Positions 37,132 through 44,877 of a stretch of 64,000 nt of DNA are shown here, one piece after another. The stretch's first letter is position 1. Every line of letters starts with the position of its first letter. The stretch comes from an uncultured Clostridia bacterium (GTDB taxonomy: Bacteria; Bacillota; Clostridia; Peptostreptococcales; Anaerovoracaceae): positions 1 through 64,000 of the forward strand of contig CALLHZ010000037.1 in assembly GCA_938009115.1 (NCBI GenBank), given 5' to 3'. The notes under the pieces are model-generated. The model made no database searches, was not told where the DNA came from, and saw only the letters and a list, made by a program, of their open reading frames with translations. Both the position numbers and the translations under genes were made by a program.

Positions 37132-38472
37132 TTGAAACACTCAGTGACACTGGACAAAGACAAATGCAAAGGATGCACCACCTGTATCAAACATTGCCCT
37201 ACAGAGGCGATACGGGTGCGGCGGGGGATCGCTCACATCACCGAGGATCACTGCATCGACTGCGGCAATTGTATCCGTGTATGCCCGCACAAAGCCAAGA
37301 AGGCTGTTTGCGACGACTTTAGCCGGCTCAAGGAGTTTGAATATAATATTGCGCTGCCGGCACCGTCTTTGTACGGGCAGTTTCGAAATCTTACCGACGT
37401 AAATCAGGTCCTGACCGCATTCCTTCATATCGGCTTTGACCATGTGGAAGAGGTTTCCCAGGGCGCCGAGCTGGTCTCCAGCCTGACGAAGCACATGCTG
37501 GAAAGCGACTCCGATATCCCAAAGCCGCTGATCTCTTCGGCCTGCCCCGCTGCCGTGCGCCTGATCTGCCAGCGCTTTCCCAAGCTGATCCCAAACATTT
37601 CGAAAGTCAGCGCGCCTTTCGAGATCGTGGCGATCCTGGCCCGAAAGGAAGCCGTGGAGCGCACTGGTCTGCCCCCGGAGAAAATCGGTATTTTCTTCAT
37701 TACTCCGTGCCCGGCCAAAGTGAGCGCCGGCCGGAATCCGGCAGGACTGGACGCGCCGGTCGTGGATGGATTTTTCGCGATCTCCGATATCTATAAGCGC
37801 CTGATCACGGCCATGAAGAACGCGGAGGAGACCCAAAAGCTGGCCCATTCCGGCTTGATCGGCGTAGGCTGGGCCCACTGCGGCGGCGAGTCCAACGCAG
37901 TGTTCGAAGGACAGCATCTGGCGGTGGACGGTATCGACAACATCATCGAAGTGCTGGAGGATCTGGAAGACGGCTTGCTGCCCCAGATCGATTTTCTGGA
38001 ACTCAACGCCTGCAACCAGGGGTGCGTGGGCGGTTGTCTCACAGTAGAAAATCCCTACGTGGCCCAGACGCGGATCAAGCAGCTGATCCAGCATATGCCC
38101 ATCAGCATGAACAAAGTCGCTCTGGACCCCGGCCCGCCGGCATACATGTTCGACGACAAGCCCCTGGAGGCATCTCCGGTGAACGTGCTGGACGAAGACA
38201 TCGAGATCGCGATGCATAAATACACCCAGATCGAAAAACTGGTCGAAACGTTGCCCGGGCTGGATTGCGGCAGCTGTGGCGCGCCGACATGCAAGACCCT
38301 GGCCGAAGACATCGTTCAGGGACTGGCTTCGGAGGACGACTGTATCTTCCGCATGCGGGAACGCATGCAGTACCTGATGGGTATGGGCGATGCGGACGAA
38401 TACCTTCCGCTGCCGTTCCGGCGGCGGGATGACGAAGCTGAAAAGTCAGAACAGGAGAGAAACGAACCATGA
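37132..38472 (+). CDS. [FeFe]-hydrogenase-like Fe-S protein, probable sensor
   Basis: The 446-residue protein has two N-terminal [4Fe-4S] motifs (Cys12/15/18/22 and Cys41/44/47/51), a hydrogenase large-subunit-like core and a further Cys motif at 379/382/387 (CGSCGAPTC, then AEDIVQG). The three H-cluster motifs are divergent. L1 reads SSACPAA with Cys138 instead of TSCCPxW. L2 reads TPCPAKVSA with Cys193 and lacks the usual final Glu. L3 reads NACNQGCVGGC with Cys294, 298 and 302. Such proteins are thought to sense redox or H2. The start is TTG 37132 after GGAGGG. Confidence 0.85.
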   Translation: MKHSVTLDKDKCKGCTTCIKHCPTEAIRVRRGIAHITEDHCIDCGNCIRVCPHKAKKAVCDDFSRLKEFEYNIALPAPSLYGQFRNLTDVNQVLTAFLHIGFDHVEEVSQGAELVSSLTKHMLESDSDIPKPLISSACPAAVRLICQRFPKLIPNISKVSAPFEIVAILARKEAVERTGLPPEKIGIFFITPCPAKVSAGRNPAGLDAPVVDGFFAISDIYKRLITAMKNAEETQKLAHSGLIGVGWAHCGGESNAVFEGQHLAVDGIDNIIEVLEDLEDGLLPQIDFLELNACNQGCVGGCLTVENPYVAQTRIKQLIQHMPISMNKVALDPGPPAYMFDDKPLEASPVNVLDEDIEIAMHKYTQIEKLVETLPGLDCGSCGAPTCKTLAEDIVQGLASEDDCIFRMRERMQYLMGMGDADEYLPLPFRRRDDEAEKSEQERNEP

Positions 38473-38798
38473 CAGTAGCCGAAGTAGCGAAAAAACTGAA
38501 CCTGACCTGCCATGTGGCCGACAACGGAAAGAGGCAGGTGGAAGGCGGATATGTGGGCGATCTGCTCAGCTGGGTCATCGGCCGTGCCGGGCAGGGAAGC
38601 GCCTGGGTCACCATTATGTCCAATCCCAATGTGGCAGCAGTGGCCATGCTGGCCGATACGGCCATGATCATTTTAGCCGAAGGCGTTCAGCCCGATGAGA
38701 CCCTTCTGGCTAAGGCCAGGCAGCATAAGCTTGCGCTGTACACAGCCTCCGAAGGGGCCTATGAGCTGGCCTGGCGGCTCCACGAACTGATCGGCTGA
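38469..38798 (+). CDS. DRTGG-domain protein 2
   Basis: The 109-residue protein has the DRTGG-type pattern more clearly than DRTGG-1: CHVADNGKRQVEGGYVGDLL, then SNPNVAAVAMLADTAMIIL and a C-terminal helix. Its start overlaps the stop of the hydrogenase-like gene (ATGA), indicating coupled translation and probably a physical link. The ligand is unknown. Confidence 0.78.
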   Translation: MTVAEVAKKLNLTCHVADNGKRQVEGGYVGDLLSWVIGRAGQGSAWVTIMSNPNVAAVAMLADTAMIILAEGVQPDETLLAKARQHKLALYTASEGAYELAWRLHELIG

Positions 38799-38828
38799 TG
38801 CCGGCGCCCGCCGGAGCGGGAGGCGCAG

Positions 38829-39560
38829 ATGAAACTATATTACGATCTCCACATCCATTCCTGTCTGTCACCCTGCGGGGACAGGGAAATGACGCCGGCC
38901 AACATCGCCGGCATGGCGCATCTGGCAGGATTGAATATCCTGGCGATATCCGACCACAACTCGGCTCGCCACTGCCGCGCTCTTGCAGCATGGGCGGCCC
39001 GCTATCAGTTGCTGTCTGTGCCTGCCATGGAATTGAATACCAAGGAAGAAGTTCACGTCCTCTGTCTTTTCCCGGATCTGGAAACGGCAGAGGATTTTGA
39101 TGCTTATGTCCGGTCCAGGCTTGCCGGCATCCGGAACCGTCCGGAGTTTTTCGGCGAGCAGCTTCTTTTGGATGAAGAAGATCAGGTGGTCGGCTGCGAA
39201 GAACTTCTCCTGACAGCGGGAGCGGACATAAGCATCTATGAGGTGTCACGGCTCCTGACTTCCCTCGGAGGCCTTGCGATCCCGGCCCACATCGACAGAG
39301 ACTCCAATTCGGTCCTGTCCAATCTGGGTTTTGTGACGCCGGAAATGGGTTTCGAGGTTTCGGAGATCACCCGAAAGGCTCATTCTGAGACGTTGGGCGC
39401 CGCTGTGGCGCCTCTTCGCGGAAAACCCTGCATCACGAATTCCGATGCTCATTACCTTGAGGACCTCCCCGACGCAGAATTTTCGATCGAAGTGGAGGAG
39501 CGCTCCCCCCGGGGGGTCATTGAAGCCCTTCGAAAAGGAAATGGTTTAGGAAGATTGTGA
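38829..39560 (+). CDS. PHP-domain metal-dependent phosphoesterase
   Basis: This 243-residue protein belongs to the PHP family related to TrpH. Metal ligands are visible in DLHIHSCLSPCG, ISDHNS, IPAHIDRDSN and NSDAHYLED. Related proteins hydrolyse phosphodiester bonds in nucleotides or oligonucleotides, but the substrate here is unknown. It follows DRTGG-2 by 30 bases, and its Shine-Dalgarno GGGAGG lies in the arm of a small hairpin (38804-38826). It ends the sensory module; the hnd promoter follows. Confidence 0.88.
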   Translation: MKLYYDLHIHSCLSPCGDREMTPANIAGMAHLAGLNILAISDHNSARHCRALAAWAARYQLLSVPAMELNTKEEVHVLCLFPDLETAEDFDAYVRSRLAGIRNRPEFFGEQLLLDEEDQVVGCEELLLTAGADISIYEVSRLLTSLGGLAIPAHIDRDSNSVLSNLGFVTPEMGFEVSEITRKAHSETLGAAVAPLRGKPCITNSDAHYLEDLPDAEFSIEVEERSPRGVIEALRKGNGLGRL

Positions 39561-39605
39561 ATATTTCGTCAAAAAACCGTAATTATTCATCCCATATCCC
39601 AATAT

Positions 39606-39667
39606 ACCCTACAGGTTCGGTTTACATTGCATAGGTGTTATGTTAAAATTGTGACGAACTATAGGGT
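39606..39667. repeat. Inverted repeat flanking the hnd promoter
   Basis: ACCCTA-CA-GGTTCG (39606-39619) is mirrored by CGAAC-TA-TAGGGT (39655-39667), one base shorter. The two arms flank the -35/-10 region, so the upstream one is probably not transcribed. A pair of regulator sites is one reading. Confidence 0.45.
39621..39649 (+). promoter_or_regulatory. Promoter of the hnd hydrogenase operon
   Basis: TTTACA (39621-39626) and TAAAAT (39644-39649) are each one base off consensus with a 17-base spacer. The leader is about 70 bases and T-rich, ending in the AAGGAGG site of hndA. The 163-base gap upstream of hndA holds this promoter and the flanking repeat. Confidence 0.72.
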
Positions 39668-39723
39668 TTCGTTTTTTTGGTTGTTATTTTTTTCGTTATC
39701 GATGTACAAGGAGGTTCTGACAC

Positions 39724-40218
39724 ATGCCCAATCTGAAAACGCTCATCCCGTTTGCAGGGACCAAAGAGCAGGAAGATCGGCTGAGAGAAGTGATTGCCAA
39801 GCATAAGGGAGAACTGGGCGCCACCATGCCGATCATGCAGGAAGCTCAGGAGATCTACGGGTATCTTCCCGAAGAAGTGCAGGTCATCATTGCCGAGGAA
39901 TTAGGCGTTCCGCTCACTGAGATCTACGGGATTTCTTCATTTTATGCTCAGTTTACCCACAACCCCAAGGGGCAGTATCAGATCAACGTTTGTCTGGGAA
40001 CGGCCTGCTACGTCAAAGGCGCGGGAAACATACTTGATAAGGTTTGCGAAGTGGTTGGATGCAACGCCGGCGAGATCACTCAGGACGGCAGATTTTCCAT
40101 CGACGCCACCCGTTGTGTCGGCGCCTGCGGCCTGGCTCCGGTCATGATGATCAACGAAGACGTTTACGGACGGCTCACGCCTGACAAGATCCCGGCGATC
40201 ATCGCCAAGTACAAATAG
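39724..40218 (+). CDS. hndA: NAD(P)-linked hydrogenase subunit A (NuoE-like)
   Basis: This 164-residue protein is the NuoE-like [2Fe-2S] subunit of the soluble NAD(P)-linked hydrogenase. Cys90 and Cys95 (CLGTAC) with Cys131 and Cys135 (CVGAC) bind the cluster. GYLPEEVQVIIAEELGVPL and ISSFYAQF are typical NuoE segments. It passes electrons between the NuoF-like and hydrogenase subunits. AAGGAGG lies 12 bases before the ATG. Confidence 0.94.
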   Translation: MPNLKTLIPFAGTKEQEDRLREVIAKHKGELGATMPIMQEAQEIYGYLPEEVQVIIAEELGVPLTEIYGISSFYAQFTHNPKGQYQINVCLGTACYVKGAGNILDKVCEVVGCNAGEITQDGRFSIDATRCVGACGLAPVMMINEDVYGRLTPDKIPAIIAKYK

Positions 40219-40227
40219 TCCGGGAGA

Positions 40228-40779
40228 ATGAAAGAGCTTTCGCTGAATGTGCTGGACCTGGCGCAGAACTCATTGTCGGCGGGTGCCCGCCATATTACGA
40301 TAGAGATCTGCGAGTCTCTGAAAGAAGACGTCCTTCGCATCCGCATCGCCGACGACGGTATCGGAATGGACCCGGATTTCCTGGAGCGGGTCACCGACCC
40401 CTTTGTGACGACCCGGAAGACCCGGCCTGTGGGCATGGGGATCCCCTTCATCAAAATGGCCGCGGAAATGGCAGAAGGGACGTTCGATATCCGGAGCCGG
40501 AAGGGCGAAGGCACCGAGCTGAGAGCATCGTTCCGCCTGTCACACGTGGACCGGATGCCTTTGGGCGATATCGCCGGCACGATCGCGACATTGATACAGG
40601 GAGCCCCGGAGGTGGACTACACCTATGTGCGCAGCACCGACAGCGGCAGCTTCGAATTCGACACCGGACGGATCCGGGAGATGCTGGAGGGCATATCCCT
40701 TCGGGAACCCGAGATCCTGGACTGGATCAAAGACTATATCATGCAGGGCGAGACCGGCGTGATGGCGCAGAATAAATAA
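40228..40779 (+). CDS. HATPase_c protein inside the hnd operon
   Basis: The 183-residue protein has a GHKL ATPase domain: N-box LDLAQNSLSAGA, G1 box IADDGIGMD and G2 box RPVGMGIPF. The remaining ~70 residues are not recognised. There is no dimerisation/phosphoacceptor domain, so it is not a complete histidine kinase. It begins 9 bases after hndA and ends 22 bases before hndB. A second such protein lies in the sensory module upstream, which suggests that hydrogenase function and an ATPase-based switch are connected. Confidence 0.87.
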   Translation: MKELSLNVLDLAQNSLSAGARHITIEICESLKEDVLRIRIADDGIGMDPDFLERVTDPFVTTRKTRPVGMGIPFIKMAAEMAEGTFDIRSRKGEGTELRASFRLSHVDRMPLGDIAGTIATLIQGAPEVDYTYVRSTDSGSFEFDTGRIREMLEGISLREPEILDWIKDYIMQGETGVMAQNK

Positions 40780-40801
40780 TAATCGAGAGGATGGATAAAA
40801 A

Positions 40802-41170
40802 ATGAAGACGATAGAAGATCTCCAGAAGATCAGAGAAGAAATGCAGTCAAAAATCAGCCTCCGCAAAGACGAGGGGGACAGCATCCGAGTCGTGGTCGGT
40901 ATGGCTACCTGCGGGATCGCCGCAGGCGCGCGGCCGGTTTTGGAGGCCCTGGTCAACGAAGTGGGCCGCAGACAGCTCAAAAACGTAGTCGTCACCCAGA
41001 CCGGGTGTATCGGCGTATGCCGCCTTGAGCCCATCGTCGAAGTATATGAAAAAGACAAAGAGAAGGTCACTTACGTTAAAATGGATGCGGAAATGGCCCG
41101 GACCGTGGTGAGTGAGCATCTGGTCAACGGCAGGGTGGTACAGGCTTGGACCATCGGCGCTTCGGAATAA
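40802..41170 (+). CDS. hndB: Hydrogenase subunit B (thioredoxin-like ferredoxin)
   Basis: The 122-residue protein is a thioredoxin-fold [2Fe-2S]-type subunit like HndB. Cysteines are seen at 37 (ATCGIAAGA), 69 and 73 (TGCIGVC); a fourth ligand of the classic four-Cys pattern is not obvious. The C-terminal EPIVEVYEKDKEKVTYVKM fits the family. It lies directly before hndC with 12 bases between them. It probably relays electrons within the complex. Confidence 0.88.
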   Translation: MKTIEDLQKIREEMQSKISLRKDEGDSIRVVVGMATCGIAAGARPVLEALVNEVGRRQLKNVVVTQTGCIGVCRLEPIVEVYEKDKEKVTYVKMDAEMARTVVSEHLVNGRVVQAWTIGASE

Positions 41171-41182
41171 GGAGGTTACAGG

Positions 41183-42976
41183 ATGAATTTTGTTAGATCG
41201 CATGTTCTGGTCTGCGGAGGAACCGGCTGTACTGCCTCCAAGAGCCCGGAAATCATTGCTGAATTCAATGCGCAGCTGAAAAACAACGGACTGGACAGCG
41301 AGGTCCGCGTGGTGCAGACCGGCTGCTTCGGACTTTGTGCCCTGGGCCCCATCGTGGTGGTTTATCCCGAAGGCACTTATTATTCCCAGATCAAAGTGGA
41401 AGATGTCAAGACCATCGTGGAAGAGCATCTGCTCAAGGGCCGGATCGTTGATAAGCTCCTATTCAAGGAAGTCGATGCCCACGGCGTGGAACAGTCGCTG
41501 AACAACACGGAGTTTTATCAAAAGCAGCACCGCATCGCTCTGCGCAACTGCGGCGTCATCAATCCCGAAGAGATCGACGAAGCTATCGCGTTTGACGCAT
41601 ACAAAGCACTGGGCACCTGCCTTACAGAGAAGACGCCCCAGGAAGTCATTGAGATCATTACCGCTTCCGGGCTTCGCGGCAGAGGCGGCGCAGGCTTCCC
41701 CACCGGGATCAAGTGGAAATTTGCCGCAGCGTCCCCGGGTCCTGTCAAATATGTCTGCTGCAACGCTGACGAAGGAGACCCCGGCGCGTTCATGGACCGT
41801 TCCGTTCTGGAAGGCGATCCCCACGCCGTGCTGGAGGCCATGGCCATCGCAGGATATGCCATCGGCGCCAGCCAGGGCTACATCTATATCCGTGCGGAAT
41901 ATCCTCTGGCCGTCAGAAGGCTGAAGATCGCCATCCAGCAGGCCAAGGAATACGGCGTGATCGGTAAAAATATTTTGGGTACCGGGTTTGACTTCGATCT
42001 GGAGATCCGTCTGGGGGCCGGCGCCTTCGTATGCGGCGAGGAAACCGCTTTGATGACCTCCATCGAAGGGCACAGAGGCGAACCTCGTCCCCGGCCGCCT
42101 TTCCCCGCAGTCAAAGGTCTCTTCCAGAAGCCTACGATCCTGAACAATGTGGAAACTTATGCCAATATAGCCTGGATCATCAATCACGGTCCGGAAGCTT
42201 TCAATTGTATGGGCACGGAAAAATCCAAGGGTACAAAAGTATTTGCTCTGGGCGGCAAGATCAAAAATACCGGTCTGGTGGAGATCCCCATGGGCACCAC
42301 GCTCCGCGAAGTCGTGGAAGACATCGGCGGCGGCTGTCCCGACGGCAAAAAATTCAAAGCGGCACAGACCGGCGGTCCTTCCGGCGGCTGTATCCCCGCA
42401 TCTCTCATCGACACGCCTCTGGATTACGAGAGCATGGCGGCCATCGGTTCCATCATCGGCTCCGGCGGACTGATCGTCATGGACGAAGACAACTGCATGG
42501 TGGACATCGCGAAATTCTTCCTGCAGTTCACCATGGACGAATCCTGCGGCAAGTGCTCGCCCTGCCGGATCGGCACAAAGAGAATGTATGAGATCCTGGA
42601 CAAAATCAGCCAGGGAAGAGCCACACTGGAAGACCTGGATATCCTGGAAGAACTGGCTCTGCACGTCAAAGAAAACTCGCTCTGCGGTCTGGGCCAGACG
42701 GCGCCGAATCCGGTCCTGTCCACCCTTCGTTACTTCCGCGACGAATACGAAGCTCACGTGGTGGAAAAAAGATGCCCCGCCGGCGTGTGCAAAGGTCTGA
42801 TCCAGTATAAGATCCTGGCCGACAAGTGCATCGGATGCACAGCCTGCGCCAGAGTCTGTCCGGTAGATGCCATCAGCGGCAAGGTCAAGGAAGTCCATTC
42901 CATCGACCCGTCTTTGTGCATCAAATGTGGTTCGTGTATCGCAGCCTGCAAGTTCGGTGCAATCATCGTAGAATAG
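41183..42976 (+). CDS. hndC: Hydrogenase subunit C (NuoF-like, FMN/NAD(P)-binding)
   Basis: This 597-residue diaphorase subunit binds NAD(P)H and FMN. An N-terminal thioredoxin-like [2Fe-2S] region carries CGGTGC and TGCFGLC. The NuoF core has RGRGGAGFPTGIKW for NAD, CNADEGDPGAFMDR for FMN and CGKCSPCRIGT for a [4Fe-4S] cluster. The C-terminus adds two ferredoxin motifs (CIGCTACARVCP and CIKCGSCIAAC). Such enzymes can take part in electron bifurcation with ferredoxin; that activity is inferred from the family. Confidence 0.95.
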   Translation: MNFVRSHVLVCGGTGCTASKSPEIIAEFNAQLKNNGLDSEVRVVQTGCFGLCALGPIVVVYPEGTYYSQIKVEDVKTIVEEHLLKGRIVDKLLFKEVDAHGVEQSLNNTEFYQKQHRIALRNCGVINPEEIDEAIAFDAYKALGTCLTEKTPQEVIEIITASGLRGRGGAGFPTGIKWKFAAASPGPVKYVCCNADEGDPGAFMDRSVLEGDPHAVLEAMAIAGYAIGASQGYIYIRAEYPLAVRRLKIAIQQAKEYGVIGKNILGTGFDFDLEIRLGAGAFVCGEETALMTSIEGHRGEPRPRPPFPAVKGLFQKPTILNNVETYANIAWIINHGPEAFNCMGTEKSKGTKVFALGGKIKNTGLVEIPMGTTLREVVEDIGGGCPDGKKFKAAQTGGPSGGCIPASLIDTPLDYESMAAIGSIIGSGGLIVMDEDNCMVDIAKFFLQFTMDESCGKCSPCRIGTKRMYEILDKISQGRATLEDLDILEELALHVKENSLCGLGQTAPNPVLSTLRYFRDEYEAHVVEKRCPAGVCKGLIQYKILADKCIGCTACARVCPVDAISGKVKEVHSIDPSLCIKCGSCIAACKFGAIIVE

Positions 42977-42994
42977 GCGGAAGGAGAAATATCA

Positions 42995-44770
42995 ATGAGT
43001 ACTGTTAAAGTAAAAGTTAACGGCATGCAGATCGAATGTCCGTCTGACGCCACCGTATTGGAAGCTGCGCGTCTGGCCGGATTTCGGATCCCCACGCTGT
43101 GCTATCTGAAAGAGATCAACGCCATCGGCGCCTGCAGGATGTGCCTTACCGAAGTCAAGGGCGCCAAAGGGCTCGTGGCTGCCTGTGTCTATCCTGTAGC
43201 CGAAGGCATGGAAATCAACACGAATTCCCAGAAGGCCTATGACGCCCGCAAGCGCACTCTGGAGCTGATCCTGTCAAACCACAGGATGGAATGCCTTACC
43301 TGCGTGCGTAATCAGAGCTGTGAGCTTCAGGCCCTGGCCGAAGAATACGGCATCGAGGAAGTCCGTTTCGGCACGCCCAAGGAAATGCAGCCCGACATCG
43401 AGCAGTCCACGCCCCATTTGATCCGCGACAACTCCAAGTGCATCCTCTGCCGCCGCTGTGTGGCTGTCTGCAAACAGCAGCAGCACGCCGCTGTCATCGG
43501 TCCCAACGACCGGGGCTTCAGCACCCACATCGGATCGGCCTTCGACAGAGGTCTTGGCGAGGTGGCCTGTATCAACTGCGGGCAGTGCATCAACGTCTGT
43601 CCCACCGGCGCGCTGACAGAAGTGGATTCCACCGCCAAGGTATGGGCGGCCCTGAACGATCCCAAAAAGCACGTCGTCGTCGGCACGGCGCCGGCTGTCC
43701 GGGCCACGCTGGGCGAAGAATTCGGCGATCCCATCGGAACCAATGTCCAGGGCAAGATGGTCGCAGCGCTGCACCGCCTGGGCTTTGACGGCGTCTTCGA
43801 CGTGGATGTAACCGCCGATCTCACCATTCTGGAAGAAGGAACAGAATTTATCCACCGCCTGCAGAACGGCGGCACGCTGCCCCTGATCACCTCCTGCTCC
43901 CCCGGCTGGATCCGGTTCTGCGAGCAGTATTATCCCGAATTCATTCCCAACCTCTCTTCCTGCAAGAGCCCGCAGCAGATGTTCGGCGCCATGATGAAGA
44001 GTTATTATGCCGAAAAGCTGGGTCTGAACCCCGAAGATGTTTTCGTGGTTACGGTCATGCCCTGCACAGCTAAGAAATTCGAGATCAGAAGAGAAGACCA
44101 GTCTTCCGTGAACGGATTGTGGGACATGGACGAGACCATCACCACTCGTGAGCTGGCCAGAATGATCCGGAAGGCCGGCATGGATTGGGCTCAGCTGCCC
44201 GAAGAGGATTTCGATCCCGATTTCGGCGAATTCTCCGGCGCGGCAGTCATTTTCGGCGCGTCCGGCGGCGTCATGGAAGCTGCCCTGCGTACCGTGGTGG
44301 AGATCCTTACGGAAAAAGAGCTGCCGAAGCTTGATTTCGTGGATGTCCGCGGTATCGAAGGCATCAAGGAGGCCAGCTACGATGTAGCCGGCACCCTCGT
44401 CAAGGTCGCTGTGGCCAGCGGCATGGAAAATGCATCCAGATTGCTGGACAAGATCAAAGCCGGCGAAGCCGAATATCATTTCGTGGAGATCATGGGATGC
44501 CCCGGCGGCTGCATCAACGGCGGCGGCCAGCCGATCCAGCCCGGCAGTGTCCGCAACTTTGTGGACATCCAGACCCTGCGGGCCGGCGCGCTGTATTCTG
44601 AGGACGCGCTCATGAAAATGCGCAAGAGCCATGAAGTGCCTCTCATTAAGAAAATCTACAGCGAGTATCTGGGTGAGCCGGGAAGTCACCGGTCTCACGA
44701 ACTGCTCCACACCAGTTACAAGGCGACACCCAAGTATCCCGGCCTGGAAGCAGACAAGAAAAAGAATTGA
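42995..44770 (+). CDS. hndD: Hydrogenase subunit D ([FeFe] hydrogenase catalytic subunit)
   Basis: This 591-residue catalytic subunit has an N-terminal [2Fe-2S] ferredoxin domain, an HxxxCxxC cluster site (NHRMECLTC) and two [4Fe-4S] motifs (CILCRRCVAVC and CINCGQCINVC). The H-cluster motifs are L1 TSCSPGW around Cys301, L2 MPCTAKKFE with Cys357 and L3 EIMGCPGGCINGGG with Cys502 and Cys506. TSCSPGW is, as I recall, a common form in NAD(P)-linked enzymes. Motifs indicate an active hydrogenase. The gene ends at a terminator 20 bases downstream. Confidence 0.96.
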   Translation: MSTVKVKVNGMQIECPSDATVLEAARLAGFRIPTLCYLKEINAIGACRMCLTEVKGAKGLVAACVYPVAEGMEINTNSQKAYDARKRTLELILSNHRMECLTCVRNQSCELQALAEEYGIEEVRFGTPKEMQPDIEQSTPHLIRDNSKCILCRRCVAVCKQQQHAAVIGPNDRGFSTHIGSAFDRGLGEVACINCGQCINVCPTGALTEVDSTAKVWAALNDPKKHVVVGTAPAVRATLGEEFGDPIGTNVQGKMVAALHRLGFDGVFDVDVTADLTILEEGTEFIHRLQNGGTLPLITSCSPGWIRFCEQYYPEFIPNLSSCKSPQQMFGAMMKSYYAEKLGLNPEDVFVVTVMPCTAKKFEIRREDQSSVNGLWDMDETITTRELARMIRKAGMDWAQLPEEDFDPDFGEFSGAAVIFGASGGVMEAALRTVVEILTEKELPKLDFVDVRGIEGIKEASYDVAGTLVKVAVASGMENASRLLDKIKAGEAEYHFVEIMGCPGGCINGGGQPIQPGSVRNFVDIQTLRAGALYSEDALMKMRKSHEVPLIKKIYSEYLGEPGSHRSHELLHTSYKATPKYPGLEADKKKN

Positions 44771-44790
44771 TCCGAAAACGGATCGAAAGC

Positions 44791-44820
44791 AAGGGACGCT
44801 CCCAGGAGCGTCCCTTTGTT
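44791..44820 (+). terminator. Terminator after hndD
   Basis: AAGGGACGCTCC and GGAGCGTCCCTT are perfect 12-base arms around CA, followed by TGTT. Confidence 0.88.
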
Positions 44821-44822
44821 CA

Positions 44823-44851
44823 TTGACAGCCGGATCGGGGGCCGTTAGGAT
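44823..44851 (+). promoter_or_regulatory. Promoter of the racemase-family gene
   Basis: TTGACA (44823-44828) is consensus; TAGGAT (44846-44851) follows after 17 bases. The gene starts 26 bases downstream behind CAGGAGGG. Confidence 0.62.
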
Positions 44852-44877
44852 GAAACTAAAAACAGGAGGGATATAGA

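Noticed and set aside
39641..39656. Rex-like site (TGTTAAAATTGTGA) at the hnd promoter
   Set aside because: The halves are not inverted repeats and the stretch is mostly the -10 box; a Rex site cannot be supported.
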